Made by a program: the position numbers and the translations under genes. From a bacterium (lineage in GTDB: Bacteria > Lernaellota > Lernaellaia > JACKCT01), in contig JAIOHV010000056.1 of the NCBI GenBank assembly GCA_019912885.1, positions 1-64,000 of the forward strand: DNA of 64,000 nucleotides. The letters run 5' to 3'. This document shows positions 1 to 8,480 of the stretch, in pieces. How positions within the stretch are numbered: position 1 is the first letter of the stretch; the number at the start of each line of letters is the position of its first letter. Under the pieces are notes generated by a model, which saw only the letters and a program-made list of their open reading frames with translations, was not told where the DNA came from and ran no database searches.

Positions 1-47
1 CCCAATCGCGGATGCCAGGGCGGGGTATCGTTCGGAAAGCGCGTTCG

Positions 48-803
48 TCACGGCGAGGCGGGAAGCGCGATCGTTCCGGCCGCCTCGCGGTCGCGCGCAA
101 GCTCGCGCTCGAAACCGGGCGCGGCGGTCAGCGTCGCGAGCGCATCGAGCTGCGCGCGCGCCTCGGCGGCGCGGCCGCGCCTTGCCAGAACGCGCGCGTA
201 GAGCAGGCGGTTGGCGCTGTAGGTCGGAGCGAGTTTCACGGCGCTCGCCAGGTGCGTTTCGGCGAGCGGCAAGTCGACGATCGGCGATTCGAGATAAAGG
301 CGCCCCAGCACGCGGTCGGGCCCGGCGAACTCATAATTTTTGTCTGATTCGTGCGCCGCGGCCAGATGGCGCTTGACCTCGTCCATAACCTTCATGGCCG
401 TGGTGGCGTCGCCGCGGATGTGCGTCTCGAACAGCAGGAGCCCGTACCAGAAATTCGCGTCCGACGCGCCGGGTTTCATTGCAAGAGCTTTTCGGGCCGT
501 ATCGAGCCCCGCCGAAAGGTTCGCGGCGGCACCGGCTTTTTGAAACTGAAAAAGAAAGTGGTGCGCGCGCGCAATACGAATCAGCGCGGGGAAGGGGTCG
601 TCCAGGATTTCCGACGCGCGCCGCCATTCGCTGATCGCGCGCGTCGCGGCGGACAGATCGCCCGAGCGCGCGCGGTACATCTCGTCTCCGGCCAAAAGCA
701 GCGCGCCGCCGTCCTGGGCGCCAAGGGGCGCAGCGAGCGCGAGCACGAGCGCGGCGGCCAGAGTGCCTCGCATCCGCCGCCGCACGGCGCGCGCCCTCGT
801 CAC
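48..803 (-). CDS. TatT-like TPR-family periplasmic protein
   Basis: A 251-residue protein with an N-terminal signal peptide (hydrophobic stretch ending in an A-P-L-G-A-Q cleavage-like site). The mature part is helical and TPR-like. The central segment (an N-F-W-Y-G-L run, then A-M-K-V-M-D-E-V-K, then G-P-D-R-V-L-G-R-L-Y) resembles the TatT/TRAP-transporter T-component family of periplasmic helical proteins. It starts with GTG overlapping the stop of the upstream HEAT-repeat gene (GTGA), so the two are probably translated together. An internal ATG at 773 just before the signal peptide is an alternative start. No TRAP transporter genes are visible nearby, so a transport role is only inferred. 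Confidence 0.65.
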   Translation of the reverse strand: MTRARAVRRRMRGTLAAALVLALAAPLGAQDGGALLLAGDEMYRARSGDLSAATRAISEWRRASEILDDPFPALIRIARAHHFLFQFQKAGAAANLSAGLDTARKALAMKPGASDANFWYGLLLFETHIRGDATTAMKVMDEVKRHLAAAHESDKNYEFAGPDRVLGRLYLESPIVDLPLAETHLASAVKLAPTYSANRLLYARVLARRGRAAEARAQLDALATLTAAPGFERELARDREAAGTIALPASP

Positions 804-3484
804 GCGGTTTTCAGTCGGTAGTCGATGCGACCGAGCGCGTCCCGCGCGATCTTGATGAGATCCTTGTGCGCGAACATCTGCCGCATCGGGAAAAAGAAGA
901 GGCGGAAAACGGGGTTCGACCAGCGGCTCACCATGCGGCGCAGCGCCAGTTGCGCGTTTTCCTGCCCGAGCGCCCCGAGCGCGCGGATCGCCGTCACGCG
1001 GAGTTGAAAGTCTTCCGCATAAATTTTCGCGAGATTGCCGCGCGTGCCGAAGCGCGTCGCGGGGACGAGCAGCATCTCCGCGTCGTCGCCGCCGATGAGC
1101 GACAGCGCGTTGACGACATTCGGTCGCAGCGCCGGGCGCGCGTAGAAAAGATCCACGAGCTTGGCTACGGCCGCGGACGCCTTGAGCTGCGCCGCGACCG
1201 ACGCGGCGACCTCGACGACATCGTCCGCGGGATCGCCGAGCGCCGCCAGCGCCTCTTCTTCCGCGGCCTGCTCGTTGAGTTTGGCGAGGTTGGCGAGGGT
1301 CTCGCGCCGGATCCGCGGATCCTCATCGTGCGCGAGGGTCCGCATGATTTCCAGCTCGCCGGGGCCGCCGAGCTTCGCGACAAGATCGATCGCGTTCCGC
1401 GCCACGAAAAACGCGGAGTCCTCGAGCGCGCCGGTGTTTCCCGTTCGGCGGAAGATCTCCGTGTCGTCGATGTTCTTCAGCTTCCAGACGCACACCTCGA
1501 GCGCCTTGTCGCCGATGGCCTGGAGCACCTGGAAACAGCGGTTGCGGACCGACCGCGACGGGTGGCGGAAGCCGTCGAGAAGCTGCGTGACGACCTCCTC
1601 GCTTCCGAGGAACTCGAGCAGCTTCATGGCCTGATCCGCCAACGTCATCGTTTCGCTTTCCAACTCGCGCACCAGCGCGGCGACCGTGTCCGTGGAACCG
1701 GCCTGCACGGTCGCCGTCAACGCCAACTCGCGCAGCGCGCTCGTGTAGGCGTCCCGGCGTTCGGCGGGCAGGTTGTCCACCTGGCGGCGGATGCGCTCGA
1801 ACTGGCGAACCACGTCAAACGCCATCGAGTAGCGGTTGGCCATCGCGAGATTGCGGAACAACTCGGTCATCACCTCGAAGATCTTGGAGCAGACCTCGAT
1901 GTCGCGTTCGCGGAACCAGATACGCTCGGCGAGCTTGTCGCTGATCTCCGCGAGCGTCGTGTCCTTGTTCTTGGAGATCGCGAGCCCCATCATTTTCGAG
2001 AGATTCTCGAGGGCGTGGATGCGCGCGGCGGGCTCGCGGCTTTTTCCCATTTCCAGCACGAGCTGATCGATCGTCGTTCGCGCCGTGGACCAGCTCATCG
2101 CGTCGCGAAGGCCGCCGGATGCGAAAAGCGCCTGATCCGCGAGGCTCGGATCGAGCGAGAGGATCATCTGCGCGAGCGCGGCGCGCGATTTCTGGTCCTT
2201 GCGGAAACGCCCGCTGACAAGGCTCGAAAACGCCTTCGCGACCTCCTCGGCCGACACGTCGCCGACCGAGCCGCCCGCCTTGATCTTCGAAACGATCTCC
2301 GTGAACACCAGGTTCTCGAGCGCGCGTTCGTCCGACGCGAGATCGTCTTTTTGCGGAACCTGTCCTTCGTCCTCGATGATGCCGTAGCGGAACTGGTCCA
2401 CCACGACGTGCGTGACGCCCTTGTTCTGCAAGATGCCCCTCACGCCGCCGCGGTTGCGGATCGCGGCCGCGCTTTCGCCGAAGATCATGACGAACGTCCG
2501 CACCTCGTCGAGCGAAATCCCCTTGCGCAGCGTGATCGAGTTGATGTTGCGCTCCTCAAGCGACCGGGCGAAATCCTCAAGGAACGGCGCCGTCTTTTTC
2601 AGGCGCACGTCCTCCACGAGGATGTCGCCCCCCAGGCGCGAGAGCGTGAGCTTCTCGCGGTCCTTCAGCATCTGGTCGATCGTCCCCTGCAACGATTCGA
2701 GCGCCAGCGTGATCGACGGGTGATCCGCGGACGAATAGATCTTCACCGTGCGCAACAGGAGCGAAAGGCGCTTGATGATGTTCGAGCCCATGCGCGCGAG
2801 CACCGTCTCGGAGAGCTTGCCGCCTTCGCCGCCCTTGCCGCTGGAGACGAGTTCGAGTCCGTCCGCCGCGCGGCGCACCGCCGCGTCGCTCAGCACCATC
2901 GTGTAGCGCTGCTTGTCGTCGGCGCGGAAATCGGCCTCCTTGAGAAGGTCGATGAAGATCGTCCAGTAGCCCTTGCCGAAATTCTCCAGGTCCACGACCA
3001 ATTCGCGGTTTTTGATGTCGTCCCGGTCAAGCGCCATGTTGACGACGTCCGCGGCCGTCATGCGCAGCTCCGCCATGCCTTCCTCCGAGATGCGCTCGCG
3101 AAGAAGGTAAAGGAGCTGGAACATCATCGCGGACTTCGCCTTCGCCATCGTCAGCGTCGCGCCATCGACGGTACGCACGCGGTCCATCAGGTCGTCGATC
3201 GGTTTGACGCGCTGCGATTTTTTCATCGCGAAGCGAAGTTTTTCGAGATTCTGCGGGCCGAGCGCCTTGGTCAAAAGCGGCAGGTCGACAAGCAGCAGGA
3301 ACCCGCGCGCGTATCCCAGATCGTCGAGCGCCTTTTCGTGCAGCTGCGACATCAACTCGACGGCGCCGCCGAGCCCGGACGCCAAAAGCCCCTTGGCGAT
3401 GATGTCCGCCTGCTTGTCGACGGTCTCCGCGTTGCCGAGATTGGAAACGATGGCCGCCGTGTTGACGGTCGTCTCTTCAGCCAT
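800..3484 (-). CDS. Large HEAT-repeat protein
   Basis: An 894-residue soluble protein with no signal peptide. The N-terminal two thirds is helical without a recognisable catalytic motif. The C-terminal third shows HEAT/armadillo-type repeats (for example around 'VVTQLLDGFRHPSRSVRN' and 'LGALGQENAQLALRRM'), which usually act as protein-binding scaffolds. The start is the ATG at 3484, which has AGGAG seven bases upstream; the longer reading to 3520 lacks a ribosome site. The gene is the first of a two-gene unit with the TatT-like gene. Similar HEAT proteins are common in myxobacteria and relatives, but the specific function is unknown. Confidence 0.7.
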   Translation of the reverse strand: MAEETTVNTAAIVSNLGNAETVDKQADIIAKGLLASGLGGAVELMSQLHEKALDDLGYARGFLLLVDLPLLTKALGPQNLEKLRFAMKKSQRVKPIDDLMDRVRTVDGATLTMAKAKSAMMFQLLYLLRERISEEGMAELRMTAADVVNMALDRDDIKNRELVVDLENFGKGYWTIFIDLLKEADFRADDKQRYTMVLSDAAVRRAADGLELVSSGKGGEGGKLSETVLARMGSNIIKRLSLLLRTVKIYSSADHPSITLALESLQGTIDQMLKDREKLTLSRLGGDILVEDVRLKKTAPFLEDFARSLEERNINSITLRKGISLDEVRTFVMIFGESAAAIRNRGGVRGILQNKGVTHVVVDQFRYGIIEDEGQVPQKDDLASDERALENLVFTEIVSKIKAGGSVGDVSAEEVAKAFSSLVSGRFRKDQKSRAALAQMILSLDPSLADQALFASGGLRDAMSWSTARTTIDQLVLEMGKSREPAARIHALENLSKMMGLAISKNKDTTLAEISDKLAERIWFRERDIEVCSKIFEVMTELFRNLAMANRYSMAFDVVRQFERIRRQVDNLPAERRDAYTSALRELALTATVQAGSTDTVAALVRELESETMTLADQAMKLLEFLGSEEVVTQLLDGFRHPSRSVRNRCFQVLQAIGDKALEVCVWKLKNIDDTEIFRRTGNTGALEDSAFFVARNAIDLVAKLGGPGELEIMRTLAHDEDPRIRRETLANLAKLNEQAAEEEALAALGDPADDVVEVAASVAAQLKASAAVAKLVDLFYARPALRPNVVNALSLIGGDDAEMLLVPATRFGTRGNLAKIYAEDFQLRVTAIRALGALGQENAQLALRRMVSRWSNPVFRLFFFPMRQMFAHKDLIKIARDALGRIDYRLKTA

Positions 3485-3830
3485 GATGAAGCTCCTGGCG
3501 CGAACGCAAACGCCCGGCAAAGCGGCGAAAAACCGGCCGCCGAACGTCGGTAAATATTCTAAAAATCAACGTAAATGCCGCGCGCGGGGTATGTCAAGAC
3601 GGCGTGGTGCGAATGGGGCTTGCGGGCGGGTGCGCGCGTGCCAAACGTACGAGCGCATGAGGCGCTCGCCTTGTCTGGAGCAAGATGTGAGATTCTTCGC
3701 TTCGCTCAGAACGACAAAGCGCGCACGACGTTCCGAGGCAGGCGGGACCCGCCTTCGCAATGGCTTCGGCGCGCCGGGCAGGCTGCGCTCCCAGCTTGGC
3801 ACGCGGACGGGCAAACCCTGTCGTCATTCG
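3485..3830. other. Intergenic region with repeat and hairpin
   Basis: This 346-bp gap lies between the HEAT-repeat gene and msrA. I see no credible gene in it. It contains a hairpin (GAGCGC-ATGAG-GCGCTC, 3652-3668) and one variant copy of the dispersed TTCGCTTCGCTCAG repeat at about 3689-3716. The AT-richer stretch 3545-3575 probably holds the promoter of the leftward HEAT gene, but no clear -35/-10 pair stands out. Confidence 0.5.
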
Positions 3831-4442
3831 TCAATCGTCGAAACGTTCCGTTTTGATGTGGCAATAAGGCGTGCCGCCTTTTCGGTCGTAATAATCCTGA
3901 TGATAGCCTTCCGCTGTCGCGAACGCGCCCGCCGGCTCGATCTGCGTCGCCACGTCGTAGCCCTTCTTTTCGAGCCGTCCAATCAATTTTTCGGCCGTCT
4001 TTTTTTGCTCGTCCGACGTGTAAAACACGACCGAGCGATATTGCGTGCCGATGTCCGGTCCCTGGCGGTTCACTTGCGTCGGGTCGTGGATCTCGAAAAA
4101 CAGGCGCGCGAGCTTTTCGTACGTTGTCTTCGACGGATCGTAGGTGATCTTCACGGTTTCCGCGCGGCCGGTGCGGCCGGTGCTCACCTCTTTGTACGAG
4201 GTCGCGGACTCGTCGCCGCCCATATATCCGGACTGGGCGGCGATGACGCCCGGTTCCTTGTCGAAGTAATACTCGACACCCCAGAAGCAACCTCCCGCGA
4301 AATACGCGTCGGCGGTTTTTTTTGCCTTCTGCGTTTCCTCGCTCGCGCCGGATTTCATCGTTGCCGTTTCCGCCGCGTGGGCGGCGAATCCGAAGGCCAA
4401 AACGGTGGCGATCGTCGCGAATAATTTTCCCATGCGTGTCAT
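3831..4442 (-). CDS. msrA: Peptide methionine sulfoxide reductase MsrA, exported
   Basis: Reduces methionine-S-sulfoxide in oxidised proteins. The protein (203 aa) has a signal peptide (L-F-A-T-I-A-T-V-L-A-F-G-F-A-A-H-A-A), so it should act in the periplasm. The family signature A-G-G-C-F-W-G-V-E with the catalytic cysteine follows at about residue 50, then the Y-M-G-G and H-D-P-T-Q-V-N-R-Q-G-x-D-x-G-T-Q-Y-R motifs. A 'Y-H-Q-D-Y' motif is near the end. The ATG at 4442 is chosen, with AAAGGA upstream; a TTG at 4448 is possible. No MsrB domain or msrB gene is adjacent. Confidence 0.93.
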   Translation of the reverse strand: MTRMGKLFATIATVLAFGFAAHAAETATMKSGASEETQKAKKTADAYFAGGCFWGVEYYFDKEPGVIAAQSGYMGGDESATSYKEVSTGRTGRAETVKITYDPSKTTYEKLARLFFEIHDPTQVNRQGPDIGTQYRSVVFYTSDEQKKTAEKLIGRLEKKGYDVATQIEPAGAFATAEGYHQDYYDRKGGTPYCHIKTERFDD

Positions 4443-4615
4443 GTCCAATTTTCCTTTGTTTCGTTCGGATTTTTTTTCAAAGCGCGGCGCGCCATGCCGT
4501 ACACCCCTCGATACGCGCCCGCGTCGCCGCGCGTTACGCCGCGGGCCGCGCCGCCTTGTCGCGCGCGGGACGATGCGGTAATGCTCGTGCGCCGTTTTCC
4601 CCGGTCAGGGCGGTC

Positions 4616-5380
4616 ATGGACGTATTTGATTCCCACGGATTCAGTCTCGTTTCGCTCTTGTCGCTTGGCGTGTACGCGTGGGCGCTCATCGACTATTTCC
4701 GCCGCCGTCCGCCTTTTTATTGGCTTTTCGTCATCTTCTTTCTGGGTCCGCTTGGCTGCGCGATCTACCTTATCGTCGTTGTCCTGCCAAATTCGGGCAT
4801 CGACGAGTCGCTGAAATCCGGCGCCCGCGAGCGCCGGCGCCGCCGCGAGCTCGAACATCTGGCGGGCGAGGAGGCCGCGCCCGGGCATCTGGCCGAACTC
4901 GGCGAGATCTACGTGCGCGAAGGGCGATTCGCCGACGGCGCGACGAAACTCGCGCGCGCCATCGAGCTTGGCATCGATCACGACGACGCGCGCTATTATC
5001 TGGCGATTGCGTATGAACGCTTAAACCGCCCGCGCGACGCCGTGCGCGAACTGGTCGGCATCGTGCGCCGGGATCCGTCCTACCGCTTCGGCGAGGCGTT
5101 CATCGCGCTTGGCCGGTGCCTGGAAAATCTCGGCGAACTTCGCGACGCCAAGGATGCCTACCGCGAGGTCCTCAAGACCAAAAGCTACGCCGAGGCGCGT
5201 TACCGCCTGGCGCTGATTCTCGAAAAGGAAGGCAACAGCGACGAGGCCGCGGCGCTCATGCGCGCCATCGTGGGCGACGCGCGCGTGCAACCCGCGTTCG
5301 CGCGCCGCGCCGAGCGCGCTTGGGTCTCCAAGGCGCGCGGCTGGCTTTCCGCGCATCCGGATTCCGGCGCGTCGGCGTAG
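4616..5380 (+). CDS. Membrane-anchored TPR protein
   Basis: A 254-residue protein. Two N-terminal membrane segments (about residues 9-24 and 29-50) form a small hairpin like that of PLDc_N-type anchors. The rest is cytoplasmic with four or so TPR-like helix pairs, such as 'LAELGEIYVREGRFADGA' and 'ARYYLAIAYERLNRPRDA'. It is probably a scaffold or assembly factor. The start ATG at 4616 was picked because the reading frame upstream is Arg/Pro-rich and looks non-coding, and because the hydrophobic segments begin right after it. It lies 31 bp upstream of the SGNH hydrolase gene on the same strand, so the two may form an operon. Its partner is unknown. Confidence 0.75.
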   Translation: MDVFDSHGFSLVSLLSLGVYAWALIDYFRRRPPFYWLFVIFFLGPLGCAIYLIVVVLPNSGIDESLKSGARERRRRRELEHLAGEEAAPGHLAELGEIYVREGRFADGATKLARAIELGIDHDDARYYLAIAYERLNRPRDAVRELVGIVRRDPSYRFGEAFIALGRCLENLGELRDAKDAYREVLKTKSYAEARYRLALILEKEGNSDEAAALMRAIVGDARVQPAFARRAERAWVSKARGWLSAHPDSGASA

Positions 5381-5411
5381 CGCGCCTATCTCCCGATCGC
5401 CGACGAATACC

Positions 5412-6485
5412 ATGACCATCCGGACGCGACCCGATTCGGCAAGGAGACGGCGTTTATTCGCCGCGATCGCGGTCGGCCTTCTGGCTTCCCTCGCTGTCGT
5501 CGAAGCCTACGCGCGTTTGCGATATCCAGAACTGAATCTCGTCGTGCCGTTCGAAAGGCGCGCGGGCTTTCAGTTCGCGCGCCACGATCCGGAAATCGGC
5601 TGGGCCGGCAAGCCGGGCGCGAGCGGCTATCTCGACGTCGGCGTCGCGCGCGAATTCGTGCGTTTCAACGAGCTGGGATTGCGGGGGACGCGGCCGCCTC
5701 GCGATACCCCCGCGGTGGCGCTGCTTGGAGACTCGTTCGGCTGGGGATTCGGGCTCTCGGAGGCATCCACGCCCGCGGCACAACTTGCCGGCATGATCGG
5801 GCGCCCGGTCGCGCCCCTGGCGTTTCCCGGATACGGCACGGATCAGGAATTCCTGCTGTTTCGGCGTTTCGCGATCGAACAGCGAGCGTTCCCCGTCGAA
5901 TCCGTCGTCGCGATCGTGTGCGTTAACGACATTGACGACATCGACCAGGTGCGCGCCTACGGCCACAACAAATGCCATTTGCGTCCCGCCGGCGATGCCG
6001 CCGGATTCGTCAACGACGGCGCGCCTGTTCCGCCCAATTCCCGCTGGATGCCGATGCTTTTGCGCAGCCGTGCGGCGACGCTTTTTCTTGTCAAAAAGAA
6101 GAGCCGCTACTCCGAGGGACGCAAGCGCGGCGCGACGGGCGCGGCGCTTTCGGGCGTCGAGCAATTCGGCTTCGTTTTAGGGTTGTTGCGCGCCGAGGCG
6201 GCGCGCGAGGGGGCGCCGCTCGCGGTCTTTGTCATCCCGCCGCAAGAGATCGTGATCGGCGCGTCCCCCGACCCGCTTCGTGCGCAGATCCGGGAAATCG
6301 TCGCCGCAAGCCGCAAACAGGGGATCGCGACGATCTACCCGCTGCGCGCCTTCCGGGAGCGCGCGAGGATTGGCGCAAACCTGTTCCGGCCGGACGGCCA
6401 CTGGTCGCCCGAAGGCGCGCAGACCGCCGCGCGCGCCATCGCGGATTTTCTCGTCGCCCAAAAAATGATCGCACCCGTGTCGTAG
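5412..6485 (+). CDS. Membrane-anchored SGNH/GDSL-type hydrolase
   Basis: A 357-residue protein with a cytoplasmic basic N-terminus and one membrane segment (about residues 14-32). The rest should be periplasmic. SGNH motifs are present: block I L-L-G-D-S-F-G-W-G with nucleophile Ser108, a V-N-D-I-D-D-I block containing the conserved Asn, and the C-terminal R-P-D-G-H-W-S-P-E-G block carrying the Asp/His pair. Such enzymes are lipases or esterases, or they remove or add acetyl groups on surface polysaccharides. The substrate cannot be told from sequence. Confidence 0.85.
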   Translation: MTIRTRPDSARRRRLFAAIAVGLLASLAVVEAYARLRYPELNLVVPFERRAGFQFARHDPEIGWAGKPGASGYLDVGVAREFVRFNELGLRGTRPPRDTPAVALLGDSFGWGFGLSEASTPAAQLAGMIGRPVAPLAFPGYGTDQEFLLFRRFAIEQRAFPVESVVAIVCVNDIDDIDQVRAYGHNKCHLRPAGDAAGFVNDGAPVPPNSRWMPMLLRSRAATLFLVKKKSRYSEGRKRGATGAALSGVEQFGFVLGLLRAEAAREGAPLAVFVIPPQEIVIGASPDPLRAQIREIVAASRKQGIATIYPLRAFRERARIGANLFRPDGHWSPEGAQTAARAIADFLVAQKMIAPVS

Positions 6486-6509
6486 CGGGTTCCTCGATCC
6501 CCTGTGCCT

Positions 6510-6538
6510 TTGCCAACTCCTGTATTACTTCGTAATAT
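6510..6538 (+). promoter_or_regulatory. Promoter overlapped by a palindrome, zinc operon
   Basis: TTGCCA (6510-6515) and TAATAT (6533-6538) are separated by exactly 17 bp and form a good sigma-70 promoter. A perfect inverted repeat, TATTAC-TTC-GTAATA (6523-6537), sits in the spacer and -10 element, where a repressor would block RNA polymerase. It is 42 bp before the start codon of the ribbon-helix-helix gene. I infer that it is the autoregulatory operator. The palindrome is AT-rich in a GC-rich genome. Confidence 0.65.
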
Positions 6539-6579
6539 CACTTCGAAACCGCGCCTTCCGTGCGTTCCGGGGCTCACTC

Positions 6580-6870
6580 ATGTCTGGCCGATCGAAACAC
6601 GAGGTCGTCACGTTCAAGGTTGACGAGGCGCTTTTGGATGCGCTCGCCGCCGTGCCGAACCGCTCCGAATTCATCCGCAACGCCGTGCTCGCCGCGCTCG
6701 AAAACACCTGCCCGCTTTGCGGCGGGAAGGGTGTGCTGACCGAGGATCAGCAGCGGCACTGGCACGAGTTCCGCGCCGCGCACGCCATCGTTCGGTGCGA
6801 CGATTGCCGCGAGATGCGTCTCGTGTGCGAGCACGAGGGCGACGAAGCGGCCGACCCGGACGTTTTATGA
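6580..6870 (+). CDS. Ribbon-helix-helix protein with Cys/His metal site
   Basis: A 96-residue protein. Residues 7-41 look like a CopG-type ribbon-helix-helix: a beta strand (E-V-V-T-F-K-V), then two helices with the N-R-S-E-F-I-R-N-A turn. The C-terminal half carries Cys44-x2-Cys47, His60, His62, His68, Cys73-x2-Cys76, Cys83 and His85, enough ligands for one or two zinc ions. It is the first gene of an ATGA-coupled zinc-uptake operon and has a palindrome over its promoter. By analogy with NikR, where a ribbon-helix-helix joined to a metal domain controls nickel uptake, it is probably the zinc-responsive repressor of this operon. The function is inferred from architecture and context. Confidence 0.75.
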   Translation: MSGRSKHEVVTFKVDEALLDALAAVPNRSEFIRNAVLAALENTCPLCGGKGVLTEDQQRHWHEFRAAHAIVRCDDCREMRLVCEHEGDEAADPDVL

Positions 6871-7709
6871 CGCGCCGTGTTCGTTTGGCGGTCCTCGCGA
6901 TCGCCGGGGCGATTTGCGCCGTCGCGTTCGCGCCCGCCGCGACCACGTTCGCGGCGCAAACGCCGCGTGTCTATACGTCCGTCGCCCCGCAGGCGGATCT
7001 GTTGCGCCGCGTGGCGGGCGACGCGGCGCGCGTGGACGTCATTATCCCGCCCGGCCGCTCGCCGCATGGCTACGATCCGCCGCCCCGCGACCTGACGCGC
7101 ATCGCGGACGCGGACATGATTTTTCGCCTCGGAATGCCGTTCGAGCGTGCGATCGTCCGCCGGATTTCCGAGTCGATGCCGGCGCTGCGGATCGTCGATG
7201 CGCCCGCCGTTCCGGGAGCCGACACGGATCCGCATGTCTGGCTCGATCCGGCGTTCGCCGAAAAATTCATCGCGCTGGCGGCGGAGGAATTATCGCGACT
7301 CGTTCCCGAGCGTTCGGCGGATTTCGCGTTGCGCCGGGACGCGGCCATCGCCGATTTGCGTCGCCTGGACGCGGACCTGCAAGCGCGACTGGCGCCCTAT
7401 CGGGGGCGCGAGTTTTTCGTAGGACACGCGGCGTTCGGGCATTTCGCGCGGCGTTACGGACTGAGGCAGGTGTCGCTTGACCGCGAAGGACACGAGCCGG
7501 AGGCGCGCCATATCGCCTCGTTCATCGACCGCGCCCGGGCCGCGAAGGCGCGCGTGATCTTCCATCAGCCGCAAGAGCCGCGAAAAAACGTGGATGTTGT
7601 CGCGCGGGAGATCGGGGCGCGTGTCGAATCGCTCGACACGCTGTTTGACGATTACATCGCCGGCATGAACGCGATCGCCGACGCGATCGAAAAGGCGCTT
7701 GCCGAATGA
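6867..7709 (+). CDS. znuA: Zinc ABC transporter, substrate-binding protein (ZnuA-like)
   Basis: Periplasmic solute-binding protein of the ZnuA/TroA cluster (280 aa). A signal peptide ends near T-T-F-A-A-Q. Metal-ligand motifs are in place: S-P-H-G-Y-D-P, D-P-H-V-W-L-D-P and G-H-A-A-F-G-H-F-A. There is no long His-rich loop of the kind found in enterobacterial ZnuA, so manganese specificity is not excluded. Zinc is favoured by the His-rich tail of the ATPase next door and by the Cys/His regulator. The start ATG overlaps the stop of the upstream regulator (ATGA), so the two are coupled. Confidence 0.88.
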   Translation: MTRRVRLAVLAIAGAICAVAFAPAATTFAAQTPRVYTSVAPQADLLRRVAGDAARVDVIIPPGRSPHGYDPPPRDLTRIADADMIFRLGMPFERAIVRRISESMPALRIVDAPAVPGADTDPHVWLDPAFAEKFIALAAEELSRLVPERSADFALRRDAAIADLRRLDADLQARLAPYRGREFFVGHAAFGHFARRYGLRQVSLDREGHEPEARHIASFIDRARAAKARVIFHQPQEPRKNVDVVAREIGARVESLDTLFDDYIAGMNAIADAIEKALAE

Positions 7710-8476
7710 CGCCGGTGGATACCGCCCTGGATCGGGACGACATCGCTATCACTGGCGTGAATTTCGGCTACGACGGGCGATTGATCGTGGACGACGTCTC
7801 GTTTCGCGTGAAGCATCGCGAATTCGTGGCCATCGTCGGGCCGAACGGCGGCGGAAAGACGACCCTGTTGCGGCTCGTGCTCGGTCTTCTCCAACCGGCA
7901 AGCGGGCGCGTCGAGGTGTTCGGCACGACGCCCGATGCGGCACGCCGGCGCGTGGGATACATGCCGCAGGAGATGCGCGCGGATCCCGCGTTTCCCGTGA
8001 CGGCGTTCGATGTCGTATTGATGGGGCGGGTGCGTCCTTTCGGCCGCATCCGGCGTGCCGATCGCGAGGCCGCGCGCCGTGCGATCGCCGAGGTGGGGCT
8101 GGGCGGTTTCGAGCGCGCACGCTTCGGCGAACTCTCCGGCGGGCAGCGGCAGCGCGCGCTCATCGCGCGTGCGCTCGTCGCCGAGCCGGAGATGCTGCTT
8201 CTGGACGAGCCGACGGCGAACATCGACCTGCGCGGCGAGGAGGCGTTCTACGACCTACTCCGCCACCTGAACGAACGCATGACGATCGTGCTCGTGACGC
8301 ACGACCTCGGCCTCGTCTCGCGGACGGTGCGAAAGGTGGTGTGCGTCAACCGATTCGTGGAAGTGCATCCCACGGCGGAGTTGCCCGCGGACGCCATCCT
8401 TCGCCTGTACGGCGAGCGCATGACGGCCGTGCACCACGGGCATCATCACGCGCACGGCGCGGGCGACGCGGAGTAG
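7706..8476 (+). CDS. znuC: Zinc ABC transporter, ATP-binding protein (ZnuC-like)
   Basis: A 256-residue ABC ATPase that powers metal import with the neighbouring permease and binding protein. Walker A is G-P-N-G-G-G-K-T-T (about residues 45-53). The Q-loop region holds Y-M-P-Q-E, the signature is L-S-G-G-Q-R-Q-R and Walker B is M-L-L-L-D-E-P, followed by the switch histidine in V-T-H-D-L. The last 15 residues contain a run of histidines (H-H-G-H-H-H-A-H), which suggests local zinc binding. Its start overlaps the znuA stop by ATGA, and the permease gene follows after 4 bp. Confidence 0.92.
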   Translation: MTPVDTALDRDDIAITGVNFGYDGRLIVDDVSFRVKHREFVAIVGPNGGGKTTLLRLVLGLLQPASGRVEVFGTTPDAARRRVGYMPQEMRADPAFPVTAFDVVLMGRVRPFGRIRRADREAARRAIAEVGLGGFERARFGELSGGQRQRALIARALVAEPEMLLLDEPTANIDLRGEEAFYDLLRHLNERMTIVLVTHDLGLVSRTVRKVVCVNRFVEVHPTAELPADAILRLYGERMTAVHHGHHHAHGAGDAE

Positions 8477-8480
8477 GGCG

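Noticed and set aside
866-3553. Long open frame on the plus strand (895 codons)
   Set aside because: It is antisense to the HEAT-repeat gene, is very rich in Arg/His/Asp and shows no motif. GC-rich DNA keeps such shadow frames open.
3600-3690. Possible tRNA in the gap before msrA
   Set aside because: There is a hairpin, but no cloverleaf with a T-loop sequence or CCA-compatible acceptor stem on either strand.
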